Source of the DNA: Kiritimatiellia bacterium
GTDB taxonomy: Bacteria; Verrucomicrobiota; Kiritimatiellia; UBA8416; YA12-FULL-48-11
Length of the DNA: 64,000 nucleotides
NCBI GenBank assembly: GCA_028716365.1
Contig: JAQUPZ010000006.1
Location: 124,001 to 188,000 of the forward strand
Direction: 5' to 3'
A model generated the notes under the pieces. That model had not been told where the DNA came from. It saw only the letters and a program-made list of their open reading frames with translations, and did not search any database. Each line of letters opens with the position of its first letter. Position 1 is the first letter of the stretch. The position numbers and the translations under genes were made by a program. This document shows positions 45,734 to 55,820 of the stretch, one piece after another.

Positions 45734-45961
45734 ATGAAGGTATTGATCTTAAATCCAAAACATGTGGTTTTTGAAGGGGAGGCAAAGAATGTTTTCCTTC
45801 CGGGTGACATGGCTGAGTTCGAGTTGATGGATTACCATGTGCCGATTGTCAGCCTTCTTAGGCCTGGAAAGGTGATTGTTGACTGGGACAAGGTGATTCC
45901 CATAAAAAAAGGGATGATTAAATTCGATAATAACGAATGTGTTATCCTGGTTGAGGAATAA
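45734..45961 (+). CDS. atpC: F-type ATPase epsilon subunit, N-terminal domain only
   Basis: 75 residues. The sequence LILNPKHVVFEGEAKNVFLP, GDMAEFELMDYHVPIVSLLR and PGKVIVDWDKVIPIKKGMIK matches the epsilon beta-sandwich (pattern VFEGEAxxVxLPGxxGEFxxxxxHxPxxSxLxPG). The protein stops at the end of this domain, so the C-terminal helical hairpin that inhibits the enzyme in bacteria is absent. The following c-subunit gene starts 2 bases after the stop. There are 93 bases before it, the largest gap inside the ATPase group. Confidence 0.85.
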   Translation: MKVLILNPKHVVFEGEAKNVFLPGDMAEFELMDYHVPIVSLLRPGKVIVDWDKVIPIKKGMIKFDNNECVILVEE

Positions 45962-45963
45962 TA

Positions 45964-46179
45964 TTGCAGAGTTTTATTATATTTCTGGTAATGTTTGTGA
46001 CGATCATCGGTCCTTCAGCGGTGATAGCAGCCATAGGATATGCGAGTATCAAGGCGCTGGGCAGGAACCCTTCTGCAGCTCCGAAGATACTGCAGGCGAT
46101 GATCATTGCATTGGTTTTTGCCGAGTCGATAGCAGTAATTGCGTTGTTGATTCTGTTCCAGCTTTTTGGCAGGGGCTGA
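45964..46179 (+). CDS. atpE: F-type ATPase c subunit (proteolipid)
   Basis: 71 residues from a TTG start; AGGA of the upstream gene's end lies 8 bases before it. Two transmembrane helices form the hairpin: IIGPSAVIAAIGYASIKAL, the polar loop GRNPSAAP, then IALVFAESIAVIALLILFQL. The ion-binding carboxylate is Glu54 in FAESIAV. Compared with sodium-type c subunits the first-helix Gln position is Ile and the helix-2 Thr and Tyr are Ile and Ile, so a proton is the more likely ion. Length is short compared with the usual 75-85. Confidence 0.9.
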   Translation: MQSFIIFLVMFVTIIGPSAVIAAIGYASIKALGRNPSAAPKILQAMIIALVFAESIAVIALLILFQLFGRG

Positions 46180-46255
46180 TAGAAAATAATGATTGGGTGC
46201 ATGGATGTCGAATGTTTTGAAATATAAAGACTGTAAGTAACAGGGAAGTTGGGGC

Positions 46256-46999
46256 ATGGATATACTGAAAATACTCTTGCCGGTAGTTGTGTCGCATGCG
46301 GTTATCCTGGTTATAATAATTTTTGTGATCAGAAGACTGCTTTTAAGCGATACCATGGGTGCAGTGGAACGGATAAGACAGGTTGAGGCCGAGGTGAGGA
46401 AGAAGGAAGAAGGCATCAGGCGTGAGATCGAAGAGCATGAGAAAGATTTTGCCAAGAAGAAAACAGAGGCTGAACAGGAACTGCAGAAACAAAGGGAGGC
46501 CTCCGAAAAAGAAGTCGGTAAAATGCGGGAACAGGTGTTGGCTGATGCAAAAAAAGAAGGTGAACGGGTAATCGACCAGGCCAAAAGGAACGAAGAGAAA
46601 ATCAGGCAACAGATTGTCCAGGACATGGAGGAGAAGGCCGTCAATTACGGCGGTGAGGTTTTCAAGCTTGTCTTCAGCGAAGAGCTGGGCGAGGCAATCG
46701 ACAGGAAATTCATCGATGAACTGCTTGATGCCCTGGAGCAGGTTGATTCTTCAAGTATTACCGTGGATACCAGTTCCGCTGATTTCAGGACCAGCCGTCC
46801 GCTTGCCGCGGATCAGAAAGCAAGGTTGGAGAAGCTCCTGAACGAGAAATTTAGCGCTAATGTTAAAGTACAGGAAAAGATTGATGAGAAGTTGCTTGCG
46901 GGTTTGATCCTGAAGCTCGGGAGTCTTGAAATCGACGGGAGTCTTCTTAATCGTTTTAACGAGGCGGCTGTTGAAGTTAAGAAGAATATCAAGCTGTAA
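46256..46999 (+). CDS. atpF: F-type ATPase b-delta fusion subunit
   Basis: 247 residues, preceded by a GGAAGTTGGGGC sequence. One N-terminal transmembrane helix (ILLPVVVSHAVILVIIIFVI) is followed by a long charged helix (about 35-140) with KKKTEAEQELQKQREASEKE and similar, the peripheral-stalk b arm. The C-terminal 100 residues (SITVDTSSADFRTSRPLAAD, KLLNEKFSANVKVQ, LAGLILKLGSLEIDGSLLN) carry the delta signature of a GG/KxGxxxIDGSLxxRL turn. Fusion of b and delta-like parts occurs in alternate F-type ATPases. No separate delta gene is present, which agrees with a fused form. Followed after 24 bases by gamma. Confidence 0.87.
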   Translation: MDILKILLPVVVSHAVILVIIIFVIRRLLLSDTMGAVERIRQVEAEVRKKEEGIRREIEEHEKDFAKKKTEAEQELQKQREASEKEVGKMREQVLADAKKEGERVIDQAKRNEEKIRQQIVQDMEEKAVNYGGEVFKLVFSEELGEAIDRKFIDELLDALEQVDSSSITVDTSSADFRTSRPLAADQKARLEKLLNEKFSANVKVQEKIDEKLLAGLILKLGSLEIDGSLLNRFNEAAVEVKKNIKL

Positions 47000-47023
47000 A
47001 CGTCCGGACTGTGGATTATAGAT

Positions 47024-47956
47024 ATGCAGCTTAATGAACTTAGAAAAGAACTCAAATTCAACAAGGAATTGTTGAATTTGGTTGAGACGTTGAAAGACGT
47101 TGCGGGTTCCCAGTATCATCTCATGGAGAAGGAGAAGGAACGTTTCGGTCCATTTATGGAGGCGTTTTCCGGTTTTTTCCGTGTTGTCAACCTGGTTGAT
47201 GTTGACGATCCGTTTGTACGCGTCATGTCAGACATTCTTGGTATAGTGATAATAACTTCAGACTCAGGATTTATGGGCGGTCTTAACCAGGGAGTCATAA
47301 GGGCGGCCTTTGGGGCACAAGGTGACCTTCCAAATGACAAGGTCTCGTTGATAGTGATCGGTGAGAAAGGTGGAAATTTAATTGGTGACATGAAACGGTC
47401 TTTCAAGTACTTCGGCGGTATCAATCAGACAACGATTTACGAACAGGCGCTGGAAGTCAAAGATTACCTGGTAACTGAAGTGCTTGCCAAACGCATGGGT
47501 AAAGTGATTATTGCATATCCGAAACCAATTTCATTCACCGCGCAGACAATTGAAGTAATCAATATACTTCCCTGTGCCGAGCTCTTTGACAGGAATTCCG
47601 GGAACGAAATTTCAGGGAAAATTAATGAAAAAGGCCTGATAGCTGAGGCAGGCAAGGTTGTCGTAGAATCGTCGTTCTCCGATATGACTGAGTACCTCTC
47701 TAGTGTATGGGTTGCGACAAAACTTTATGAGGTTTTTGAGGATAGCAAGCTTGCGGAGTTTTCTGCCCGTGCGATGCATCTTGAGGGAAGCCATCAGAAG
47801 GTCTCGAAGGAATATAAGAAGATAAAGCAACAGTGCTCAAAGGCAGGCCATGAATTGATTGACAAGGGAATGCGTGAATCCTTTGCGGCAAAAGGTGGAA
47901 AAGCCAAGAAAAAACGTAGAAAGGCAATACACGACGCGGCACAAAACGCGGCATAG
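47024..47956 (+). CDS. atpG: F-type ATPase gamma subunit
   Basis: 310 residues. The N-terminal helix ELRKELKFNKELLNLVETLK and the following long helix form the coiled-coil axle; the centre has the gamma Rossmann-like domain (IVIITSDSGFMGGLNQGVIR, matching the conserved SDRGLxGGxN motif with Phe-Met) and VIGEKGGNLIGDM. The C-terminal helix (VWVATKLYEVFEDSKLAEFS, SARAMHLEGSHQ) corresponds to the SExxAR-x-x-AM-xx-A end of gamma. A Lys-rich tail of about 20 residues (GKAKKKRRKAIHDAAQNAA) follows; it is unusual. The N- and C-terminal helices are somewhat divergent, but the SDSG-GG motif makes the call firm. Confidence 0.88.
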   Translation: MQLNELRKELKFNKELLNLVETLKDVAGSQYHLMEKEKERFGPFMEAFSGFFRVVNLVDVDDPFVRVMSDILGIVIITSDSGFMGGLNQGVIRAAFGAQGDLPNDKVSLIVIGEKGGNLIGDMKRSFKYFGGINQTTIYEQALEVKDYLVTEVLAKRMGKVIIAYPKPISFTAQTIEVINILPCAELFDRNSGNEISGKINEKGLIAEAGKVVVESSFSDMTEYLSSVWVATKLYEVFEDSKLAEFSARAMHLEGSHQKVSKEYKKIKQQCSKAGHELIDKGMRESFAAKGGKAKKKRRKAIHDAAQNAA

Positions 47957-47991
47957 CAAGTTTGCGGTGGAAACTGATAGCCATTTGATAA

Positions 47992-49419
<1,428 letters not shown>

Positions 49420-49456
49420 AGTTGTTAGCAGGGCAGTACTTTAACGAGGATATTTT

Positions 49457-51091
49457 ATGCAAAAGCTGGAAAAAGTGCTTTTGGAAAGAAATCTGCTCGG
49501 TAAAGATCGACTTTCGGAAGCGCTTGAGATTTCAAAAAAGACTTTCAAACCTCTTCAGGATGTTCTCGTGGAACGCGGCTTTGTCAATGAACGTGAACTG
49601 CTGAAAGTATTGGCAGAACTTCATGGTCTTGAGTTTATGGATTTGAAGAAAACTGTCATCGATATGACGGCGGTCAAAAGTGTTTCTGCAAAGCTGGCGT
49701 CTCATTACCGTATTATGCCCGTCAAATTGTCTTCCGGTGTTCTGACCATTGCTGTGTCCAGCTCGCTTAACATGTCTGCTGTAGAAGATATTCAGGCAAA
49801 TCTCGGCTTTCATGTCGACAGGGTTCTGGCATGCCAGAACGATATAGTTGATGCGTTGAGAAAATATTATGGTGTTGGTGCGGACACGGTGGAAAGGATA
49901 CTTACCGAATCTCCCGACCGTGAAGAAACAGAGGTTCTGGACGTATCGCACGACCTGGAAAAAATGGCGGAAGATGCATCGGTTGTGAAACTGGTAAATC
50001 AAATCTTCCAGGAGGCAATCAACGACCGGGCAACTGATATTCATTTTGAAGTACAAAGGGAGGATATTGTTGTCAGACGTAGAATTGACGGCATCCTCTA
50101 TGATACGTATTTGCCGAAGAATATCAGATTTCTGTATCCGGCAATGGTTTCCCGTATCAAACTGATGTCAGGACTTGATATCGTTGAGAGAAGACTCCCC
50201 CAGGATGGTCGTTGCAGGGTTAATATCGGGCGCCAGGAGTATGATCTCCGTATTTCTATAGTTCCGGCAATACATGGTGAAGATATTGTTGTCCGGATCC
50301 TGCCAACATCTATGTTGTTCGATTTAAGCGACCTTGGTCTTTCATCGGATCATCGTGATGCGCTGGAAAAGCTGATTGCACGGCCGCATGGGATTATTTT
50401 TGTTACAGGGCCGACGGGCAGCGGTAAAAGTACAACTCTTTATGCATGCCTGAACAAGCTGAACACTCGTGATCGCAAAATTATTACGATTGAAGATCCG
50501 GTGGAATATGAATTGAAAGGTATCACCCAAACGCAGATTAATCATAAAATCGGGCTTAATTTTGCGCGTGCCCTCAGGAGTATGTTAAGGCATGATCCTG
50601 ATGTTATGATGGTGGGTGAGGTTCGTGACAGGGAAACTGCCGAGATTGCCGTTCAGACGGCAATGACCGGACATCTTGTACTCAGTACTCTTCACACTAA
50701 CGATGCGGCCGGAGGCGCTGTACGATTGATCGATATGGGAATTGATCCTTACCTCATTGCATCGACCGTGCTTGCATTCACGGCACAGAGACTGGTTCGG
50801 GTAATCTGTACTGATTGCAGGGAAAGTTATGAAGCTGAAGGCCGGCAGATGTACAGGGGACGGGGCTGTGCAAACTGCAGAAACAGTGGTTACCACGGCC
50901 GGGTGGCAATAAGCGAAATAATGCCGCTGGAATCTGAAATCCAGGCCATGATTCTTGCCAAATCTTCGGCGAAACTGATTCGTGATAAAGCCGATATGTT
51001 GGGTATGAGAACCCTTTACCATGATGGTTGGGATAAGGTTGCTCAGGGTGTGACCACCGCGGAAGAAGTTTTGCGGGTGACGAGCCTGTAA
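49457..51091 (+). CDS. gspE: GspE/PilB secretion ATPase
   Basis: 544 residues. The N-terminal MshEN/GspE-N domain reads LEKVLLERNLLGKDRLSEAL and LAELHGLEFMDLKKT. The catalytic core has the Asp-box region IFQEAINDRATDIHFEVQRE, RIDGILYD, IVERRLPQDGRCRV, Walker A GPTGSGKST at about residues 317-325, ITIEDPVEYELKGI with the His box region HKIGLNFARALRSMLRHDPD, Walker B VMMVGEVRDRETAEIAVQ and TGHLVLSTLHTNDA. A zinc-type CxxC pair (CTDC and CANC) is near the C-terminus, as in type II GspE. It drives pseudopilus assembly from the cytoplasm. The gene starts 37 bases after the ATPase beta gene and is followed by gspF. Confidence 0.95.
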   Translation: MQKLEKVLLERNLLGKDRLSEALEISKKTFKPLQDVLVERGFVNERELLKVLAELHGLEFMDLKKTVIDMTAVKSVSAKLASHYRIMPVKLSSGVLTIAVSSSLNMSAVEDIQANLGFHVDRVLACQNDIVDALRKYYGVGADTVERILTESPDREETEVLDVSHDLEKMAEDASVVKLVNQIFQEAINDRATDIHFEVQREDIVVRRRIDGILYDTYLPKNIRFLYPAMVSRIKLMSGLDIVERRLPQDGRCRVNIGRQEYDLRISIVPAIHGEDIVVRILPTSMLFDLSDLGLSSDHRDALEKLIARPHGIIFVTGPTGSGKSTTLYACLNKLNTRDRKIITIEDPVEYELKGITQTQINHKIGLNFARALRSMLRHDPDVMMVGEVRDRETAEIAVQTAMTGHLVLSTLHTNDAAGGAVRLIDMGIDPYLIASTVLAFTAQRLVRVICTDCRESYEAEGRQMYRGRGCANCRNSGYHGRVAISEIMPLESEIQAMILAKSSAKLIRDKADMLGMRTLYHDGWDKVAQGVTTAEEVLRVTSL

Positions 51092-51190
51092 GTAATTGTT
51101 CTTGTTTGTAATCTTAATTCTGACCTTTTTTCCCAAGTTATAGGAACATGATTACGAAGACGAATACGATCAGAAATAAGATCAGTAAAA

Positions 51191-52402
51191 ATGAGCAGAT
51201 TCATCTATAAAGCCAAGGATGGACCGGAGAAAACCGTTGAAGGTGAGCTTGAAGCAGGTTCACGCTCCGAGGTTGTTGCCCGGCTGGATGCGATGGGTTA
51301 CAGTCCAGTGTGGGTTCGTGAGAAAAATTCGGCTGGCGACCGGACCAGTTTATGGGGACAAAGGATTGGCCTGCGTGAGATAACAGTTTTCACACGTCAA
51401 CTGGCAAGTCTTACGAAGTCTGGTGTTCCAATTCTTAAAGCATTATCCACAATAGCTGATCAAACTGAGAACAAGGCTTTTTCAAGGATAGTTAAGGATA
51501 TGGAGAGTACCATCAGGGACGGTAGTATGTTATCTGAAGCTCTTTCAAAGTATCCGGCTTTGTTTCCTGAACTATATGTCAATATGGTACGTTCAGGCGA
51601 ATCTGGCGGTGTCCTTGATACCATCCTCATACGTCTAGCCGAAAGTCGGGAAAAGGAAGAGGAAGTCAGAAGGAAAGTACAGTCGGCTGTTGCTTACCCG
51701 ATACTGGTAGTGGTCGTGGGAGTTATCACGGTATTTGTTCTTTTGATTTTCTTTCTGCCACGCGTTGCGAGTATTTTCAAGGATTACGGTTATGACAAGT
51801 TACCGCTGCCTACAAAGATGATCATCGGACTGAGTGATTTCTTTTCGGAATCCTGGTACTGGCTTGTTCTGGGCATAGGACTTTTTCTGGCAGTATTCAA
51901 AAGGATAGCGACCCTGGAGAAGGGGCGTACAATGATTGACAGGATGAAGCTTGGCGTGCCGTTGATGGGGAAATTTATAAAACAGTCTGAGATTGCGAGG
52001 TTTGCCAGAACGCTTGCGCTGTTGATACAGTCGGGTATTTCCATTGAAAGAGCATTGGGTCTGAGCGGGAGTGTCTTGAACAATTCGATTCTCAGGGAAG
52101 AAGTTGAAGAGATACGCAAAAGAACGGTCAACCAGGGAATATCCGTTTCGGCAGGTTTGAAAAAAACGAAGTATTTTCCGCCTTTTGTAGCGAATATGGC
52201 TGCAGTTGGCGAAGAGGGCGGCAAGTTGGATGAATCCATGATGGAAATAGCTTTGTTTTACGAAAATGAAGTTGAACAACAAAGCAGGTTGGCCACCAGT
52301 CTTCTGGAACCGTTACTTATACTTATTGTCGGTCTTGTCGTAGGTTTCATAGTGGCTGCAATGCTTCTCCCTATTTTCGAACTCAGTACTATTGTCCGCT
52401 GA
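51191..52402 (+). CDS. gspF: GspF/PilC inner-membrane platform protein
   Basis: 403 residues. Begins RFIYKAKDGPEKTVEGELEA, the conserved N-terminus. Two homologous GspF domains follow: FTRQLASLTKSGVPILKALS with LPxxxR-like parts and SREKEEEVRRKVQSAVAYPI, then FARTLALLIQSGISIERALG with FPPFVANMAAVGEEGGKLDE. Transmembrane helices are VVVVGVITVFVLLIFFLP, WLVLGIGLFLAVFKR and LILIVGLVVGFIVAAMLLPI. This integral protein connects GspE to the pseudopilus. It ends just before the following gene; the stop is 5 bases upstream of ATG 52407. Confidence 0.95.
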   Translation: MSRFIYKAKDGPEKTVEGELEAGSRSEVVARLDAMGYSPVWVREKNSAGDRTSLWGQRIGLREITVFTRQLASLTKSGVPILKALSTIADQTENKAFSRIVKDMESTIRDGSMLSEALSKYPALFPELYVNMVRSGESGGVLDTILIRLAESREKEEEVRRKVQSAVAYPILVVVVGVITVFVLLIFFLPRVASIFKDYGYDKLPLPTKMIIGLSDFFSESWYWLVLGIGLFLAVFKRIATLEKGRTMIDRMKLGVPLMGKFIKQSEIARFARTLALLIQSGISIERALGLSGSVLNNSILREEVEEIRKRTVNQGISVSAGLKKTKYFPPFVANMAAVGEEGGKLDESMMEIALFYENEVEQQSRLATSLLEPLLILIVGLVVGFIVAAMLLPIFELSTIVR

Positions 52403-52406
52403 CACC

Positions 52407-53219
52407 ATGTCACATCACCGTTTTTCCGGCTTGGTTTTCTGTATTGTCAGTCTTTTCGTGACGTTACCTTTATGTGTCAGTGCTATTCCTGAATGGCAGG
52501 TGATCAAGGGGAAACATTTTCTGGTTCATTACGTGAAGGATCCCGTCATGGCGGAAAGGGTTGCAGGCAAAGCGGAGGAATATTACAGCAGTATTACGAC
52601 CGATCTGGGCTTTGCGCGGTATGATAATTTCTGGCTGTGGGAGAACCGGGTTAAGATATTCATATATTCATCGAAGACGGAATTTACACAAAAAACCGGA
52701 GCTCCTGAATGGGCCATTGGAAAGACGGTTTGCGACAAAAAAGAAATATCCACATTTCCGGGAAATGATTCTTTTATGGATTCAGTCCTTCCGCACGAGT
52801 TGACGCACCTTGTTTTACGGGATTTCATGGGTTTCAAGGGTGAGATACCGCTATGGCTGAATGAGGGGGTATCACAGTGGGAAGAGCCAGCCAAGAGAAC
52901 GCAAATGGTTAAGATTGCTGGAAGATTGGCTGCAGGTAATAAGTATATTCCCTTAGATAAGCTCATGCTTGTAAATGTACGGCAATTGGTTGCAGACGTT
53001 AAGGTTGGTGAATTTTATGCACAGTCGGTCAGTCTGGTGGGTTTTTTGATAGAAAAGCATGGTTCCGAAAGATTCAGGATTTTTTGTGGACAACTTCGTA
53101 ATGGCAGGGGTTTGGAAGATGCTTTAAGATTTGCTTATCCTGACTCCCTGCGTAATATTGATGATCTGGAGAGAGCTTGGAAGAAATATGTGATGGAACA
53201 GAAGGAGGTAAATCGATGA
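52407..53219 (+). CDS. Secreted gluzincin-type metallopeptidase (peptidase MA-like)
   Basis: 270 residues from ATG 52407, which starts a signal peptide (FSGLVFCIVSLFVTLPLCVS, cleavage near CVSA-IP). A TTG at 52392 would overlap gspF. The zinc motif HELTH is at 130-134 within VLPHELTHLVLRDFMG, and the third ligand is Glu153 in PLWLNEGVSQWEE, as in peptidase MA-type gluzincins. The rest (WAIGKTVCDKKEISTFPGND) is poorly conserved. Its stop overlaps gspG's start by 4 bases, so it is translated with the pseudopilins. It could process a secreted substrate or act in the periplasm; it is not the prepilin peptidase, which is a membrane aspartyl enzyme. Confidence 0.85.
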   Translation: MSHHRFSGLVFCIVSLFVTLPLCVSAIPEWQVIKGKHFLVHYVKDPVMAERVAGKAEEYYSSITTDLGFARYDNFWLWENRVKIFIYSSKTEFTQKTGAPEWAIGKTVCDKKEISTFPGNDSFMDSVLPHELTHLVLRDFMGFKGEIPLWLNEGVSQWEEPAKRTQMVKIAGRLAAGNKYIPLDKLMLVNVRQLVADVKVGEFYAQSVSLVGFLIEKHGSERFRIFCGQLRNGRGLEDALRFAYPDSLRNIDDLERAWKKYVMEQKEVNR

Positions 53220-53635
53220 TTATGAAACGTGTTAATACAGGTTTTACACTGATTGAACTTATGGTGGTGGTCATTATCATTGCGGCATTGGCCGGTATGG
53301 TGCTTCCGCGACTTTTGCCGCGCGCCGAGGAAGCAAAGAAAGATATTGCCCGCGGTGGTATCGCCGGCATTACTACGGGGCTGAAACTTTACAAGCTCGA
53401 CAATGACCGTTATCCAACGACGGAAGAAGGCTTGGAGGCGCTGATGACCAAACCGGCTTCCGCCAGGAACTGGAAAGGTCCGTATCTTGAGAATCAGCCT
53501 TTTGACCCCTGGAAACGCAAATACGAGTATAAATGTCCCGGAGCCCATAATACGGCCGATTTCGATATCTGGTCACGCGGATCTGATGAACAGAATACAA
53601 CTGATGACATCACCAACTGGGAACAACAGAAATAA
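53216..53635 (+). CDS. gspG: Major pseudopilin GspG
   Basis: 139 residues from ATG 53216, with GGAGG 7 bases upstream and an ATGA overlap with the peptidase. The class III signal peptide has short basic leader NTG/FTLIELMVVVIIIAALAG with the Gly-Phe cleavage site and Glu5. The mature part has the GspG signature LYKLDNDRYPTTEEGLEAL, RNWKGPYLENQPFDPWKRKY and DFDIWSRGSDEQ (calcium-binding loop region), ending DDITNWE. It forms the pseudopilus shaft of the type II system. The next gene starts inside its 3' end in another frame, or a short gap downstream if GTG 53643 is used. Confidence 0.95.
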   Translation: MIMKRVNTGFTLIELMVVVIIIAALAGMVLPRLLPRAEEAKKDIARGGIAGITTGLKLYKLDNDRYPTTEEGLEALMTKPASARNWKGPYLENQPFDPWKRKYEYKCPGAHNTADFDIWSRGSDEQNTTDDITNWEQQK

Positions 53636-54077
53636 ACAGCAGGTGAAAAGAAAAGAGTACAGTTTTACGTTTGGGAAATCTTTACAAGATGGTTTTACCC
53701 TTCCGGAGGTCCTCATTGCCGTTGCGATTCTTTCCACGGGAATAGTGGTTGTGTTGGAGTCTTTCAATGTTTCCCTTTCTGTGCTTGGCGAGGCTCGGAA
53801 TGTTCTCAGAGCAAACATGCTTATTATGGAAAAAATGGCCGACATTGAGTTATCAGCGCTGGCAAAGAGCGGGTTTGATGCGGAGTTGTCAAATGGTTTG
53901 TTTGGAGATGAAAATAATAATTACCACTGGGAAAGCAAGGTGACAGGGATGTCCGTTTTGTCCGGTATCGGCATTGATTCTGCAACATTGAACCAGGTTG
54001 ACCTGACTGTCTGGCGTGATGGATCCTCAAGACGATATTCAGCCTCAACATTTTTAAGAGTAGAAAAACAGCAATAA
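53604..54077 (+). CDS. gspI: GspI-like minor pseudopilin
   Basis: 157 residues from ATG 53604, which overlaps gspG by 32 bases; a GTG at 53643 just past gspG's stop would give a shorter leader and is equally possible. The prepilin motif is DGFTLPEVLIAVAILSTGIV with the Gly-Phe site and Glu at +5. The following helix and beta part is short (LNQVDLTVWRDGSSRRYSAS at the end), typical of GspI or PilV-type minor pilins, which cap or initiate the pseudopilus. Position between G and J supports GspI. No GspH was seen, and the assignment among minor pilins is by order. Confidence 0.75.
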   Translation: MTSPTGNNRNKQQVKRKEYSFTFGKSLQDGFTLPEVLIAVAILSTGIVVVLESFNVSLSVLGEARNVLRANMLIMEKMADIELSALAKSGFDAELSNGLFGDENNNYHWESKVTGMSVLSGIGIDSATLNQVDLTVWRDGSSRRYSASTFLRVEKQQ

Positions 54078-54115
54078 CCGCTTGTCCTGTTTACGGCAAT
54101 GAATTGGTTGGAAAA

Positions 54116-54799
54116 ATGAACCTGATGTTAAACATGTATGAACGGTGTTCTGGTCGACAGTCTTCGATAAAAGCCTTTACCCTTGTTGAATTGCTGGTTG
54201 TTGCAGCTATCTTTGGCGTGGTCATAATAGCCATTGCGTCATGTCTTATGGCTGGTGTCAGGACATGGGATTACGCAAGAAAATACAGCGGCGTTGAGGC
54301 GGATGCAATGATAAGACTGGAAGCTGTACACAGGGACATAGCGAATACCTTTCGTTTTTATGCGATTACTTTCAGCGGAGGGGCGAAAGAATTCGCTTTT
54401 CCGGGATTGATTGATGTAACGACTTATGGCGGCGAAGAATCCAGGATTGGAACAATTAAATATTATTTCGATCCGGAGAAAAGAGTGATTTTCAGGAAGA
54501 CGTGGGTGTTTCCGGAAAGTGAACCGTTAAACGATAAGGCGGAAAAGATCATAACCGGTGTCAATGACATGGTGGTGAATTACTATTCATTACCATCTAC
54601 AAATGACGGGAGCGGTATGTGGCAGGAGGCATGGAGTAACGCTACAAATATTCCCGGATCATTGGCGCTGGAATTGTCGTTTGAAGGTGATAATAAACAG
54701 TTCATCAAAATCAAGAGAACGGTAATGATTCCGGCTGCTGCTGCGCCAATGCCTGAACAGCCGCAGCAACAGCCAACGGCCGCGGGACCCGGCAGGTAG
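54116..54799 (+). CDS. gspJ: GspJ-like minor pseudopilin
   Basis: 227 residues from ATG 54116; TTG 54104 is an alternative. The prepilin segment is KAFTLVELLVVAAIFGVVII with Ala-Phe instead of Gly-Phe at the cleavage site, which is accepted by some prepilin peptidases. The mature part includes FDPEKRVIFRKTWVFPE, NDMVVNYYSLPST and LALELSFEGDNKQFIKIKRT, a typical GspJ arrangement, and ends in a Pro/Gln-rich tail (EQPQQQPTAAGPGR). It is followed after 7 bases by gspK. Confidence 0.8.
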   Translation: MNLMLNMYERCSGRQSSIKAFTLVELLVVAAIFGVVIIAIASCLMAGVRTWDYARKYSGVEADAMIRLEAVHRDIANTFRFYAITFSGGAKEFAFPGLIDVTTYGGEESRIGTIKYYFDPEKRVIFRKTWVFPESEPLNDKAEKIITGVNDMVVNYYSLPSTNDGSGMWQEAWSNATNIPGSLALELSFEGDNKQFIKIKRTVMIPAAAAPMPEQPQQQPTAAGPGR

Positions 54800-54806
54800 A
54801 TTTGTC

Positions 54807-55820
54807 ATGTGCGACGTGAACAACATGCATATAAACAACAGAGGCAGTATCCTCGTATTGACGTTATGGGTGTTGTTCTTTCTTGCGGCACTTGCTGTTG
54901 CTGTGGGCGGACACGTGGCATCAAACTTGAGGGTTGCAAGCAAGATAAAAGGCCGGGTCACGGCCTACTATCTGGCAAGAGCTGGTGCGGAAAAGGCTGT
55001 TTCTGAAGCCAGGGGCGATTCAAATGCATGGGACGGCTTGAACGAGTTATGGAGTTCCGGTGAAGAACTTTTTCGCGATGTCGCACTGGGACAAGGAAGT
55101 TATTCCGTCTATTACACGTATATTTCACCATTTGGTGGAGTTGCAACCAATTACGGTATGTATGATGAGGAAAGAAAAATTAATATTAACAAGGCAAGTG
55201 AACCGTTGTTAAAAGCAATGCTGCAAAATATAGGCCAGCTTGACACGATGACTGCTTCGGATGTAACGGCGGCAATCATTGATTGGCGTGATCAAAATGA
55301 CGTGACGTTGACAGGCGGAGCGGAGAACAGCCACTATGCGGCATTAAGTAACCCCTATCAGTGTCACAACGGGGATTTTCAATCGTTACACGAGTTGTTG
55401 CTCGTGAAAAAAGTGAGTTCAGATCTGTTTCTCAAGCTCAAACCCTATATAACAATATACGGGACCGGTAAAGTGAACATCAATACAGCCGATCCTATTG
55501 TTCTGGTTTGTATGGGAGAGGCTGGCGGAGGTGGCGACCGGGCAACCTGCAGATTATTAGCAGATAAAATTGCCAGGTTCAGGGCGGGCGGAAATACTTT
55601 TACCGATCCGTCCATAACAACGCAGTTGAATGCTTTTGTAAAGATTGAGCCTGTGGAAAAGACCGTTCTTAGCCGTATGATGGGTGGATTAGCTATAAAG
55701 TCCTCATGTTTTGGGGGAATCGCCGGTGGAAAAACGCTTGGCAGTAGTATGGAAGACAGACAGATTGAATTTGTTTTTGACAGGCAACGGGGAGTAAAAC
55801 TGTATTGGCATGAGTTCTAA
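54807..55820 (+). CDS. gspK: GspK minor pseudopilin
   Basis: 337 residues. N-terminal hydrophobic helix with RGSILVLTLWVLFFLAALAV, where the Gly-Ser start and the lack of Glu5 match the GspK exception. The body has the GspK alpha/beta domain: YDEERKININKASEPLLKAM, IIDWRDQNDVTLTGGAENSH, YQCHNGDFQSLHELLLVKKV and TGKVNINTADPIVLVCMG. This is the tip protein of the pseudopilus in a heterotrimer with GspI and GspJ. The stop overlaps the next gene's start by 11 bases. Confidence 0.9.
   Translation: MCDVNNMHINNRGSILVLTLWVLFFLAALAVAVGGHVASNLRVASKIKGRVTAYYLARAGAEKAVSEARGDSNAWDGLNELWSSGEELFRDVALGQGSYSVYYTYISPFGGVATNYGMYDEERKININKASEPLLKAMLQNIGQLDTMTASDVTAAIIDWRDQNDVTLTGGAENSHYAALSNPYQCHNGDFQSLHELLLVKKVSSDLFLKLKPYITIYGTGKVNINTADPIVLVCMGEAGGGGDRATCRLLADKIARFRAGGNTFTDPSITTQLNAFVKIEPVEKTVLSRMMGGLAIKSSCFGGIAGGKTLGSSMEDRQIEFVFDRQRGVKLYWHEF

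Noticed and set aside
46015..46644. 209-codon - strand frame opposite the c and b-delta genes
   Set aside because: Overlaps two firm ATPase genes; Ser/Phe-rich shadow composition.
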